From assembly GCF_018138715.1 (NCBI RefSeq), contig NZ_JAGSHX010000006.1, positions 1,488,001 through 1,552,000 of the forward strand: DNA of 64,000 nt, in the 5' to 3' direction. The position numbers were made by a program, and so were the translations under genes. The stretch's first letter is position 1; each line of letters opens with the position of its first letter. The notes beneath the pieces were generated by a model. That model was not told the origin of the DNA and made no database searches. It worked only from the letters and a program-made list of their open reading frames with translations. Below are positions 53,927-61,147 of this stretch, piece by piece. The stretch comes from Streptomyces asiaticus (lineage in GTDB: Bacteria > Actinomycetota > Actinomycetes > Streptomycetales > Streptomycetaceae).

Positions 53927-54017
53927 CGCCGTGCGGAACCCGGGCCTGACGCCGTGCGGAACCCGGGCCTGGCACCGTGCGGAACCCGGGCCTGACACCG
54001 CGCGAAACCAGGGCCTA
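53919..54017. repeat. 23-bp tandem repeats spanning two convergent stop codons
   Basis: Units of 23 bases start at 53919, 53942, 53965 and 53988 (beginning GGGCCTGACGCCGTGCGG), followed by a partial fifth unit. The first unit contains the stop codon of the LuxR/TrmB-like gene (TGA, 53924-53926). The partial fifth contains that of the convergent IclR gene (54015-54017). The whole intergenic region is therefore repeat. Confidence 0.92.
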
Positions 54018-54809
54018 CGGGCGCCACTGCGGCCCCGTGCCGCTCCCCCTCGGCACGACCGTCTCGATCTTCGCCCGGATCTCCCGCATCACCGCGACGA
54101 TCCGCTCCTCCCGCCCCTCCGTCAGCCGGGCCGTCGGCACCGAGCAGCTGATCGCGTCCACCGCGGGTACGTCGTACCGCAGGGCGAACCCGAAGCCCAC
54201 GATGCCCAGGACCCCCTCCTCCCGGTCGATGGCGTGGCCGCGCTCCCGCACCCGCTTCAGATCGGCCAGGAGCGAGGCGCGGGTGCGGTGGGTGTTGGGT
54301 GTCGCCTGGTCCAACTCCTCGCTCATCAACGGGAGTTCACGGTCGATCCGCTCGGCGAGCAGCGCCTTCCCCAGGGCCCCCACATGGGCCGGGAGCCGCC
54401 GCCCGACGCGGCTGAAGGGGCGCAGGTACTCATGCGATTCCCGCGTGGCGAGGTAGACGACATCGCCGCCGTCCAGCCGGGCGAAGTGAATGGTCTCGCC
54501 CAGCGCGTCGGACGCCTCGTCCAGATACGGGCGCGCCGCCCGCACCCGTGGATCGCTGTCCAGATAGCTGGTGCCGGTGAGCAGCGCGCGGATGCCGATG
54601 CCGTACAGCGAGCCGGTGACATCGGTGCGCACCCAGCCGCGGTCGATCAGGGTCTTGAGGAGGGCGTACATACTGCTGCGCGGAACGCCGAGCTCCTCGG
54701 CGAGCTCGCGCAGCCGGGCCGGCTGCTCGCCGCGCGCGGCGAGCAGCTCCAGCAGTTCCACGGTGCGGCCCGCGGACTTCACTTCGCGCACCCCACCGGT
54801 TTCCGCCAT
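54015..54809 (-). CDS. IclR-family transcriptional regulator
   Basis: A 264-residue IclR regulator. The winged HTH at the N-terminus reads TVELLELLAARGEQPARLRELAEELGVPRSSMYALLKTLIDRGW. The C-terminal effector domain has YLDEASDALGETIHFARLDGGDVVYLA, RVGRRLPAHVGALGKALLA and FGFALRYDVPAVDAISCSVPT, the usual pattern around the ligand pocket. IclR members commonly repress catabolic genes until a sugar acid or aromatic ligand binds. It is divergent from the duplicated CE2-like esterase, with a 14-base inverted repeat between them that fits an IclR-type site. The esterase promoter also carries a CebR-type box, so control may be dual. Confidence 0.92.
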   Translation of the reverse strand: MAETGGVREVKSAGRTVELLELLAARGEQPARLRELAEELGVPRSSMYALLKTLIDRGWVRTDVTGSLYGIGIRALLTGTSYLDSDPRVRAARPYLDEASDALGETIHFARLDGGDVVYLATRESHEYLRPFSRVGRRLPAHVGALGKALLAERIDRELPLMSEELDQATPNTHRTRASLLADLKRVRERGHAIDREEGVLGIVGFGFALRYDVPAVDAISCSVPTARLTEGREERIVAVMREIRAKIETVVPRGSGTGPQWRP

Positions 54810-54844
54810 GGCTCACATCGTAACTGTCGCCGTACACCTTGACG

Positions 54845-54858
54845 TTGAACCGATTCAA
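54845..54858. promoter_or_regulatory. TTGAA-CCGA-TTCAA inverted repeat
   Basis: Five-bp arms with a 4-base spacer, directly downstream of a TTGACG hexamer (54839-54844) that may be the -35 of the esterase promoter. A reasonable operator for the divergent IclR regulator. Confidence 0.5.
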
Positions 54859-54884
54859 GGCTTCCATCGTGGGGCCACGACGCC

Positions 54885-54898
54885 TGGGAGCGCTCCCA
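54885..54898. promoter_or_regulatory. CebR-type operator TGGGAGCGCTCCCA
   Basis: A perfect 14-base palindrome identical to the published CebR box of Streptomyces (LacI-family repressor released by cellobiose or cellotriose). It lies 37 bases before the start of the esterase gene, in the position expected for a repressor blocking transcription. No cebR gene is in the window. Confidence 0.75.
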
Positions 54899-54935
54899 GA
54901 CCTCCCCGGCAGCCCCCTCCCCCGAGAGGACCCCC

Positions 54936-56939
54936 ATGCGATCGATCCCGCACTCCATACGCAGACTCTTCGCTCTTGTCATGACCGCGTCGCTCTGCGC
55001 GCTGGGGCTGAGCCTCGGCGTCACCTCCACCGCGCGGGCGGCGGCCCTGGGGAACGGCTCGGTGACCGACCCCAACATCGTCTACACCGGCCGCTGGGAC
55101 CTCGGCTCCGCCGGCGCAGCCGTCCCCAACTGGACCGGCGGCTACCTCCAGACGGCGTTCACCGGCACCACCGTGAAGGTCAAGGCCCGCGAGGCGGTGA
55201 ACTTCTACGCGAGCGTCGACGGCGGCCCCGATGTCTTCTACGCGGGCGTCAAGGGCACCGTCACCCTCACCCCGCAGCCGCTCCCCCAGGGCACCCACAC
55301 CCTCCGCGTCTCCTACCGCTCCGGCGACACCGTCTTCCAGGGCCTGGTCCTGGACGCGGGCGCGGGCACGGTCGCCCCGCGCGTCCCGTCCGGGCTCATC
55401 GAGTTCGTGGGCGACTCCATCACCGCGGGCGCCCTCACCGACCGGCTCGCGCTGGACTCGTACGGCTGGAAGACCGGCGAGCGGCTGGGCATGCTCCACA
55501 CCCAGATCGCCCGCTCGGGCTACTGCCTGGTCGGCAAGGACGGCTGTACGGGCCTGGCCACGCAGTTCTTCAAGACGGCCTCCACCGGCGATCAGAACTG
55601 GGACTTCTCCCGCTACCAGGCCAGTGCGGTGGTCATCAACCTGGGCACCAATGACATCGGGCACGGCGTCACCGGGCCTGAGTTCCAGTCCGCGTACACC
55701 GGCCTCCTCCGCGACATCCGCGCCACGTACCCGAACGCCGCGCTCTTCGCCGTCCAGACCCTCAAGAAGCGCTATGTGACGGAGACCAAGGCGGCCGTGA
55801 GCGCGCGCAACGCGGCGGGCGACGCCAAGGTGACGTACGTCGACACCACCGGCTGGCTGACCGACGGCACGGACTACGAGGACGGCAACGGCCACCCCAA
55901 CGAGGCGGGCCACACCAAGTTCGCCGACCGCCTGGCGCCGATCATCGCCGCGAAACTCGGCACCGCGCCCCTGAAGGCCGCGCCCGGCCAGCCGGGCGAC
56001 CCCAACATCCGGTTCACCGGCCGCTGGGACACCAAGAGCTCGGCCACCGCCTACACCCCCTACTGGGCGGGCGCGTACTTCCGCACCGGCTTCACCGGCC
56101 GCACCGTCAAGCTCAAGCAGCGCAACGCGATCGACCTGTGGGCCAGCATCGACGGCGGCCCCGCCACCTTCTACGACGAGGCCAAGGGCACGGTGAACCT
56201 CACCCCGGCCCCGCTCGCCGCCGGAAACCACACGCTCCAGGTCAACTACCAGGTGGTCGCGGGCTCCTACCACGGTGACGCGGTCTTCCAGGGCCTGGCG
56301 CTCGACAGCGGCGCCACCACCTTCGCGCCGCCCGGCCCCAAGAACCTCATCGAATTCGTCGGCGACTCGATCACTGTCGGCACCACCACCTCGCAGAACG
56401 CCCGCACCGCCTACGGATGGCTCATCGGCGAACGGCTCGGCGCCGACCACACCCAGATCGCCCAGGGCGGCGCGGCCCTGGTCGACACGGCGGACGACCG
56501 GATGAGCCTGGAGCAGCAGTTCACCAAGCTGAACCCGAACGCCGCCACGCCCGACTGGGACTTCTCCCGCTACCAGGCGAGCGCGGTGGTCATCAACCTC
56601 GGCACCAACGATGTGGGCCGCGGGGTGACCCCGGCGCAGTTCCAGGCGTCCTACGCGAGTCTGCTGCGCAAGGTCCGCACCGCCTACCCGAACGCCTGGA
56701 TCTTCGCGCTGCGCACCTTCAGCGGCCGGTTCGGCGCCGAGACCAAGGCCGCCGTGACGGCCTCCGGCGACACCAGGGCTTCCTACGTCGACACCACCGG
56801 CTGGCTCGCCGCCGACGACCTCTCGGACTCCGTCCACCCCAATGACAAGGGCCACCGCACCATCGCCGACCGCCTGGCCCCGGTCATCTCCGAGCGTCTC
56901 CCGGGCCTACCGCACGTGAGCCGCCACGACCCACGGTGA
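54936..56939 (+). CDS. secreted tandem-duplicated CE2-like SGNH esterase
   Basis: A 667-residue exported protein with a signal peptide (LFALVMTASLCALGLSLGVT). It contains the same two-part unit twice: a beta-sandwich like the CE2 N-terminal domain (TGRWDLGSAGAAVPNWTGGY; TGRWDTKSSATAYTPYWAGAY) followed by an SGNH hydrolase. Catalytic blocks are intact in both: GDSIT with Ser near 158 and 475; GTND near 236 and 556; and the Asp/His block DGNGHPNEAGH near 319 and DSVHPNDKGH near 633. CE2 enzymes deacetylate xylan or manno-oligosaccharides, so plant polysaccharide deacetylation is likely. AGAGGA precedes ATG 54936. Two active sites in one chain is unusual. Divergent IclR gene and CebR box suggest carbohydrate control. 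Confidence 0.88.
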   Translation: MRSIPHSIRRLFALVMTASLCALGLSLGVTSTARAAALGNGSVTDPNIVYTGRWDLGSAGAAVPNWTGGYLQTAFTGTTVKVKAREAVNFYASVDGGPDVFYAGVKGTVTLTPQPLPQGTHTLRVSYRSGDTVFQGLVLDAGAGTVAPRVPSGLIEFVGDSITAGALTDRLALDSYGWKTGERLGMLHTQIARSGYCLVGKDGCTGLATQFFKTASTGDQNWDFSRYQASAVVINLGTNDIGHGVTGPEFQSAYTGLLRDIRATYPNAALFAVQTLKKRYVTETKAAVSARNAAGDAKVTYVDTTGWLTDGTDYEDGNGHPNEAGHTKFADRLAPIIAAKLGTAPLKAAPGQPGDPNIRFTGRWDTKSSATAYTPYWAGAYFRTGFTGRTVKLKQRNAIDLWASIDGGPATFYDEAKGTVNLTPAPLAAGNHTLQVNYQVVAGSYHGDAVFQGLALDSGATTFAPPGPKNLIEFVGDSITVGTTTSQNARTAYGWLIGERLGADHTQIAQGGAALVDTADDRMSLEQQFTKLNPNAATPDWDFSRYQASAVVINLGTNDVGRGVTPAQFQASYASLLRKVRTAYPNAWIFALRTFSGRFGAETKAAVTASGDTRASYVDTTGWLAADDLSDSVHPNDKGHRTIADRLAPVISERLPGLPHVSRHDPR

Positions 56940-56988
56940 CCAGCCGTTCGTCCCGTTTGGACGGCGCGGGGAGCGGTACTCGGGGGTC

Positions 56989-57954
56989 ATGGTTCGATGG
57001 GGATACACGATGATGACCGAGCAGGCCGGTCCACGTCAGCTCGTCGACGACGTGGTCCGGGCCGAGCAGGTCGGGTTCGACTTCTCGGTGACGTCCGACC
57101 ACTACTTCCCGTGGCTGGACTCCCAGGGGCACGCCCCGTACGCCTGGAGCGTGCTGGGCGCCGCCGCGCAGGCCACGTCCTCGATCCCGCTGACGACGTA
57201 TGTCACCTGCCCCACCGTGCGCTACCACCCGGCGGTGGTGGCGCAGAAGGCGGCGACGCTCCAGCTGCTGTCCGAGGGGCGGTTCCGGCTGGGGCTCGGG
57301 TCCGGCGAGAACCTGAACGAGCATGTGGTCGGGCAGGGCTGGCCGTCGGCGGATGTGCGGCACGAGATGCTGGAAGAGGCGATCGAGATCATCCGGGCGC
57401 TGTTCGGCGGTGGCTATGTCAACCATCACGGCACCCACTACGACGTCGACTCGGCGAAGCTGTGGGATCTGCCGGACCAGCCGCCGCCCATCGGCGTGGC
57501 CGTCTCCGGGCCGCAGTCCTGCCGGCTGGCCGGGCGGCTGGCCGACATCCTGATCGCCACGGAGCCCAAGTCCGAGCTGGTGGGGGACTTCGAGCGCAAC
57601 GGCGGCGGCGGGAAGCCCCGGATCGGCCAGATCCCGGTCTGTTACGACCCCGACCGGGACGCGGCGATCGCGCGCGCCCATGACCAGTTCCGCTGGTTCG
57701 GGAGCGGCTGGAAGGTCAACTCGGAGCTGCCGGGGCCCGCCTCCTTCGCGGGCGCCACCCAGTTCGTCCGGCCCGAGGACGTGGCCGCGTCCATTCCGTG
57801 CGGTGATGATGTCGGGGAGTTCACGGAGCTGATCCGGCCCTTCGTCGACGCGGGCTTCACCGATGTCGCCCTCGTCCAGATCGGCGGCGACCATCAGCGG
57901 CCGTTCCTGGACTGGGCCGAGAAGCGGCTGCTGCCCGCGCTCAGGGAGCTATAG
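56989..57954 (+). CDS. LLM-class F420-dependent oxidoreductase
   Basis: A 321-residue luciferase-like TIM-barrel enzyme of the F420-dependent branch, similar to F420-dependent glucose-6-phosphate dehydrogenase-like proteins. Visible text: AEQVGFDFSVTSDHYFPWLD, SSIPLTTYVTCPTVRYHPAVVAQKAATLQLLSEGRFRLGLGSGENLNEHV (typical of TIGR03557-type members), and FVDAGFTDVALVQIGGD. It uses reduced cofactor F420 on an unknown substrate. The stop codon region CTATAG is shared with the convergent LysR gene. Its closeness to the sulfur cluster may be coincidental. Confidence 0.88.
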   Translation: MVRWGYTMMTEQAGPRQLVDDVVRAEQVGFDFSVTSDHYFPWLDSQGHAPYAWSVLGAAAQATSSIPLTTYVTCPTVRYHPAVVAQKAATLQLLSEGRFRLGLGSGENLNEHVVGQGWPSADVRHEMLEEAIEIIRALFGGGYVNHHGTHYDVDSAKLWDLPDQPPPIGVAVSGPQSCRLAGRLADILIATEPKSELVGDFERNGGGGKPRIGQIPVCYDPDRDAAIARAHDQFRWFGSGWKVNSELPGPASFAGATQFVRPEDVAASIPCGDDVGEFTELIRPFVDAGFTDVALVQIGGDHQRPFLDWAEKRLLPALREL

Positions 57955-58881
57955 CCCCCGGGGCGCCCGGGGAGTCGCAGGAGTCTCCGCGCGCCGTACG
58001 AAGAGCTCGTGCAGGTCGCGTACGGCGCGCGGCACCGAGCCCGAGCGGCGGCGCTGGACCATCAGCAGCACCTCGGTGGCCTCGCCGTCCGCGAGCGTCC
58101 GGTGGGTGATCGCGCCCCCGCGCTCCAGGGGGTCGCCGATGACGCTGAAGTCGGGGAGCACGGTGACACCGAGCCCCTCGGCCACCATCAGCTTGCCCAT
58201 CTCGGCCCCGTCGGTGGAGTACGAGAAGGACGGGGTGCGCCCGGCCAGCAGCCGGTGGATGAAGCGGTGCATCAGATAGCCGGAGCGCATCACGATCAGC
58301 GGCTCCCGCCCGTCCAGCAGATCCGCCGCGCTCACCGTCGGCCGGGCGGCCAGCGGGCTGTCCGGGCGCAGACAGACCACCGGGCGGCCGCGCAGCAGCA
58401 CGGTGGTCTCCAGGGCGGGCGGAACGTCGTCGCCCTGGAGGCAGTTGACCAGCCCCAGGTCGAAACTCCCCTCCAGCAGCGCCCGGTGGATCTCGGCCTG
58501 CTGCGCGCCCACCACCTCGACCTGGGTCGCCGGGTGGGTGGCGCGGAACTCCCGGACGGCCGGGATCAGCAGCGGGACGGTCGCGGTGTTGACCGTGCCC
58601 AGCCGGATCATCCGGCTGACCCGGTGCTGGTCCCCGGCGGCGCCGCGCAGCCGGTCGACGGCCTCGATGACGCCCGCGATATGCGGCAGCAGCTCCCGTC
58701 CCTCCGCGCTGATCGTCGCGCCGGAGCGCTTGCGCTCCAGCAGATCCACGCCGAGTTCGCGTTCGAGATTGCGCACCGTCTCGCTGAGCGCCGGCTGGGA
58801 CAGATGCAGTTCCTCGGCGGCGCGGCGGAGCGATCCGAGGCGGGTGACGGCGGCGATGTATTCCAGCTGTTCAATTCGCAC
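57949..58881 (-). CDS. LysR-family regulator, probable activator of the organosulfur operon
   Basis: A 310-residue LysR regulator. The HTH is VRIEQLEYIAAVTRLGSLRRAAEELHLSQPALSETVRNLERELG, then the effector domain (MIRLGTVNTATVPLLIPAVREF, EGLGVTVLPDFSVIGDP). GTG 58881 is preferred to GTG 58890 because AGGG lies eight bases upstream. It is divergent from the sfnG-ssuD operon, and organosulfur operons in other bacteria are run by CysB/Cbl/SfnR-type activators, so control of that operon is a sound inference. A perfect 19-base palindrome lies between them. The ligand is unknown. Confidence 0.9.
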   Translation of the reverse strand: MRIEQLEYIAAVTRLGSLRRAAEELHLSQPALSETVRNLERELGVDLLERKRSGATISAEGRELLPHIAGVIEAVDRLRGAAGDQHRVSRMIRLGTVNTATVPLLIPAVREFRATHPATQVEVVGAQQAEIHRALLEGSFDLGLVNCLQGDDVPPALETTVLLRGRPVVCLRPDSPLAARPTVSAADLLDGREPLIVMRSGYLMHRFIHRLLAGRTPSFSYSTDGAEMGKLMVAEGLGVTVLPDFSVIGDPLERGGAITHRTLADGEATEVLLMVQRRRSGSVPRAVRDLHELFVRRAETPATPRAPRGL

Positions 58882-58991
58882 ACTGCGCACCCTGCCCGCG
58901 CGGGCCCGCCCGCTTCAAGGGAATCCCTGTCACGGTCTCATGAATACCGACTCACGCCCCGGCCCGCCTCCCGGGTAATCTCGAAGCGGGC

Positions 58992-59010
58992 GCCGCGGAA
59001 ATTCCGCGGC
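58992..59010. promoter_or_regulatory. perfect 19-bp palindrome GCCGCGGAAATTCCGCGGC
   Basis: Nine-base arms around a central A, 43 bases upstream of the putative -35 of the leader/sfnG promoter and about 110 bases before the LysR start. Position and symmetry fit an activator or repressor binding site. Confidence 0.65.
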
Positions 59011-59052
59011 CCGGCCCACGCGTCCGGGATATGGAATGACACCCGGGCCTTC

Positions 59053-59082
59053 TTGACCGGCAGGACTTCCCCCTGGTTGGAT
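59053..59082 (+). promoter_or_regulatory. putative promoter of the leader peptide and sfnG operon
   Basis: TTGACC (59053-59058) and TTGGAT (59077-59082) with an 18-base spacer. Transcription would begin around 59089-59090, which is the first base of the leader peptide ATG, implying a leaderless transcript. Confidence 0.5.
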
Positions 59083-59089
59083 CGGTGAC

Positions 59090-59170
59090 ATGAAGCGACA
59101 GGACCTCACGCGGCGACGCCACGTCGACCTCGCGCGTGTCTCCAGCGCGTCCTGTTGCTGTCCGGCCTGA
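59090..59170 (+). CDS. Cys-rich leader peptide, 26 aa (putative attenuator)
   Basis: A 27-codon frame too short for usual gene callers. The peptide carries RRRHVDLARVSSASCCCP at its C-terminal end, followed by Ala and stop. The RRHxDLxRxxSxxC pattern matches the short putative leader peptides that precede sulfur and cysteine genes in streptomycetes, as I recall them. Polycysteine leader peptides have been shown to control sulfur genes by attenuation in mycobacteria. Ribosomes stalled at three successive Cys codons when cysteine is scarce would favour expression of the downstream operon. It lies 234 bases before sfnG. The ATG coincides with the predicted transcription start. The regulatory mechanism here is inference. 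Confidence 0.8.
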   Translation: MKRQDLTRRRHVDLARVSSASCCCPA

Positions 59171-59330
59171 CCCGCCGTACGGGTCCGAGCGAGCCCTGAG
59201 GGATCGCCTCCGCTTCGCTCCCCGTCGCCTCCCATGATCGGGAAAGGCTTCTAGCCGCCGCCACCGAAAAAATGCGGCCGCGCCGTCCCGCCTTTGCGCC
59301 CATTCGCGCTGCCCGGTCTTTCCGCGCCCC

Positions 59331-59373
59331 CGCCCCGGATGAATTCCGCTCGACGCCGGGGCGCCGATTCGCC
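59331..59373 (+). promoter_or_regulatory. mutually exclusive hairpins before sfnG (possible attenuator)
   Basis: CGCCCCGG (59331-59338) can pair perfectly with CCGGGGCG (59356-59363). The end of that right arm, GGCG (59360-59363), can instead pair with CGCC (59370-59373) around CCGATT. Such competing stems between a leader peptide and the first structural gene are what attenuation needs. Pairing was found by eye only. Confidence 0.35.
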
Positions 59374-59404
59374 ATGCCCGTATTCGTTCCACCGGGAGTT
59401 CCTC

Positions 59405-60514
59405 ATGCCCGCAGAACCCCTCCGTTTCGCCTATTGGGTACCCAATGTCAGCGGCGGACTGGTCACCAGCACCATCGAGCAGCGCACCGACTGGGGCTAC
59501 GACTACAACCGCGATCTGGCCGTGCTCGCCGAGAACAACGGCTTCGACTACGCCCTCAGCCAGGTCCGCTACATGGCCAGCTACGGCGCCGAGTACCAGC
59601 ACGAGTCGACCAGTTTCAGCCTCGCGCTGCTGCTGGCCACCCAGCGGCTGAAGGTCATCGCCGCCGTCCACCCCGGACTGTGGCACCCCGGCGTCCTGGC
59701 CAAGCTGGGTGCCACCGCCGATCACCTGTCCGACGGGCGGTTCGCGGTGAACGTGGTCAGCGGCTGGTTCAAGGGCGAGTTCACCGCGCTGGGCGAGCCC
59801 TGGCTGGAGCACGACGAGCGCTACCGCCGCTCCGAGGAGTTCATCCGGGCGCTGCGCGCCATCTGGACGCAAGACCACGCCGAACTGGCCGGGGACTTCT
59901 ACCGGATCCGTGACTTCTCCCTCAAGCCCAAGCCGCTGAGCAGCCCCGGGCGCCCGCATCCGGAGATCTTCCAGGGCGGCAACTCCACCGCCGCCCGCGC
60001 CATGGCGGGCCGGGTCTCGGACTGGTACTTCAGCAACGGCAAGGACTTCGACGGCGTCACCGAGCAGATCAGGGACGTCCGCGCCTCCGCCGCCACCGTC
60101 GGCCGCCCCGCCCCCGGCTTCGCCCTCAACGCCTTCCTCATCGCCCGCGACACCGAGGCCGAGGCCCGCGAGACCCTCCGCGAGATCGTCGCCAAGGCCG
60201 ACACCGAGGCCGTGGCCGGATTCCGTGGCGCCGTCCAGCAGGCGGGCCGGTCCACCGCCGACGGCAAGGGCATGTGGCAGGACTCCTCCTTCGAGGACCT
60301 GGTCCAGTACAACGACGGCTTCCGTACGGGGCTGATCGGCACCCCCGAGCAGATCGCCGAGCGCATCGTGGCGTACAAGCGGCTCGGCGTGGACCTCTTC
60401 CTCCTGGGCTTCCTGCACTACCTGGAGGAGGTCGAGTACTTCGGCGAGCGGGTGCTGCCGCTGGTCCGCGAGCTGGAGGCGGAGCTGCCGGAGCCCGTGC
60501 CCGCGCTGCCCTGA
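59405..60514 (+). CDS. sfnG: SfnG-type dimethylsulfone monooxygenase (LLM flavin enzyme)
   Basis: FMNH2-dependent monooxygenase of 369 residues that converts dimethylsulfone to methanesulfinate. The LLM barrel text is typical of SfnG: RFAYWVPNVSGGLVTSTIEQRTDWGYDYN at the N-terminus, KVIAAVHPGLWHPGVLAKLGAT, RFAVNVVSGWFKGEF and LGEPWLEHDERYRRSEEFI. The C-terminus carries GTPEQIAERIVAYKRLGVDLFLLGFLHYLEE. ATG 59405 with GGGAG six bases upstream; the open frame extends further but only into the leader region. First structural gene of the sulfur operon, needing FMNH2 from the reductase encoded next. Confidence 0.9.
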   Translation: MPAEPLRFAYWVPNVSGGLVTSTIEQRTDWGYDYNRDLAVLAENNGFDYALSQVRYMASYGAEYQHESTSFSLALLLATQRLKVIAAVHPGLWHPGVLAKLGATADHLSDGRFAVNVVSGWFKGEFTALGEPWLEHDERYRRSEEFIRALRAIWTQDHAELAGDFYRIRDFSLKPKPLSSPGRPHPEIFQGGNSTAARAMAGRVSDWYFSNGKDFDGVTEQIRDVRASAATVGRPAPGFALNAFLIARDTEAEARETLREIVAKADTEAVAGFRGAVQQAGRSTADGKGMWQDSSFEDLVQYNDGFRTGLIGTPEQIAERIVAYKRLGVDLFLLGFLHYLEEVEYFGERVLPLVRELEAELPEPVPALP

Positions 60515-60590
60515 CCGCCGCCGGCGTTCCCGCCGCCGTTCCCGCCGGCTCACGATCCCACCGCCTCGACCGCCTCACGAAGGGTTGCTC

Positions 60591-61145
60591 ATGGCCACCG
60601 TCCTGTCCCTCTCCGGCTCCCCCTCCGCCACCTCCCGCACCGCCCGGCTGCTGCGCCATCTGGACGCCCGGCTCACCGCCCAGGGCCATCATGTGATCCC
60701 ACTCGACGTCCGCACCCTGCCCGCCGCCGCGCTGCTCGGCGCGGACTTCTCGCATCCGGCCATCGTCCGGGCCAAGGCGCTGGTCGAGCAGGCGGACGGG
60801 CTCGTGGTGGGGACGCCGGTCTACAAGGCCGCCTACTCCGGGCTGCTGAAGTCCCTGCTGGACCTGTTGCCGCAGTACGCGCTCGCGGGCAAGACCGTGC
60901 TGCCGCTGGCCACCGGTGGCACCACCGCCCATGTCCTGGCCATCGACTACGCATTGCGGCCGGTGCTGTCCTCCATGGGCGCGGCCCATATCGTCCAGGG
61001 CTGGTTCACCCTGGACAAGGACATCACGGTCGAGCCGGACGGCGGGGTGAGCGTGGCGGCGGGGGCCGCCGAAGCGCTGGAGCAGGTCGTCGACCAGTTC
61101 TCGGCGGCGCTCGGCCACACCACCGTACTGGCCGCGGCGAGCTGA
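60591..61145 (+). CDS. ssuE: NAD(P)H-dependent FMN reductase (SsuE type)
   Basis: A 184-residue flavodoxin-like reductase. The FMN phosphate loop is LSLSGSPSATSRTARLL, followed by GTPVYKAAYSGLLKSLLDLLP, the SsuE/MsuE signature that contacts the flavin ring, and TVLPLATGGTTAHVLAIDYALRPVL. It supplies reduced FMN to the sfnG and ssuD monooxygenases and perhaps to the sfnB product. ATG 60591 with AAGGG six bases upstream; the next gene starts two bases after its stop, so translation is coupled. Confidence 0.92.
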   Translation: MATVLSLSGSPSATSRTARLLRHLDARLTAQGHHVIPLDVRTLPAAALLGADFSHPAIVRAKALVEQADGLVVGTPVYKAAYSGLLKSLLDLLPQYALAGKTVLPLATGGTTAHVLAIDYALRPVLSSMGAAHIVQGWFTLDKDITVEPDGGVSVAAGAAEALEQVVDQFSAALGHTTVLAAAS

Positions 61146-61147
61146 CC

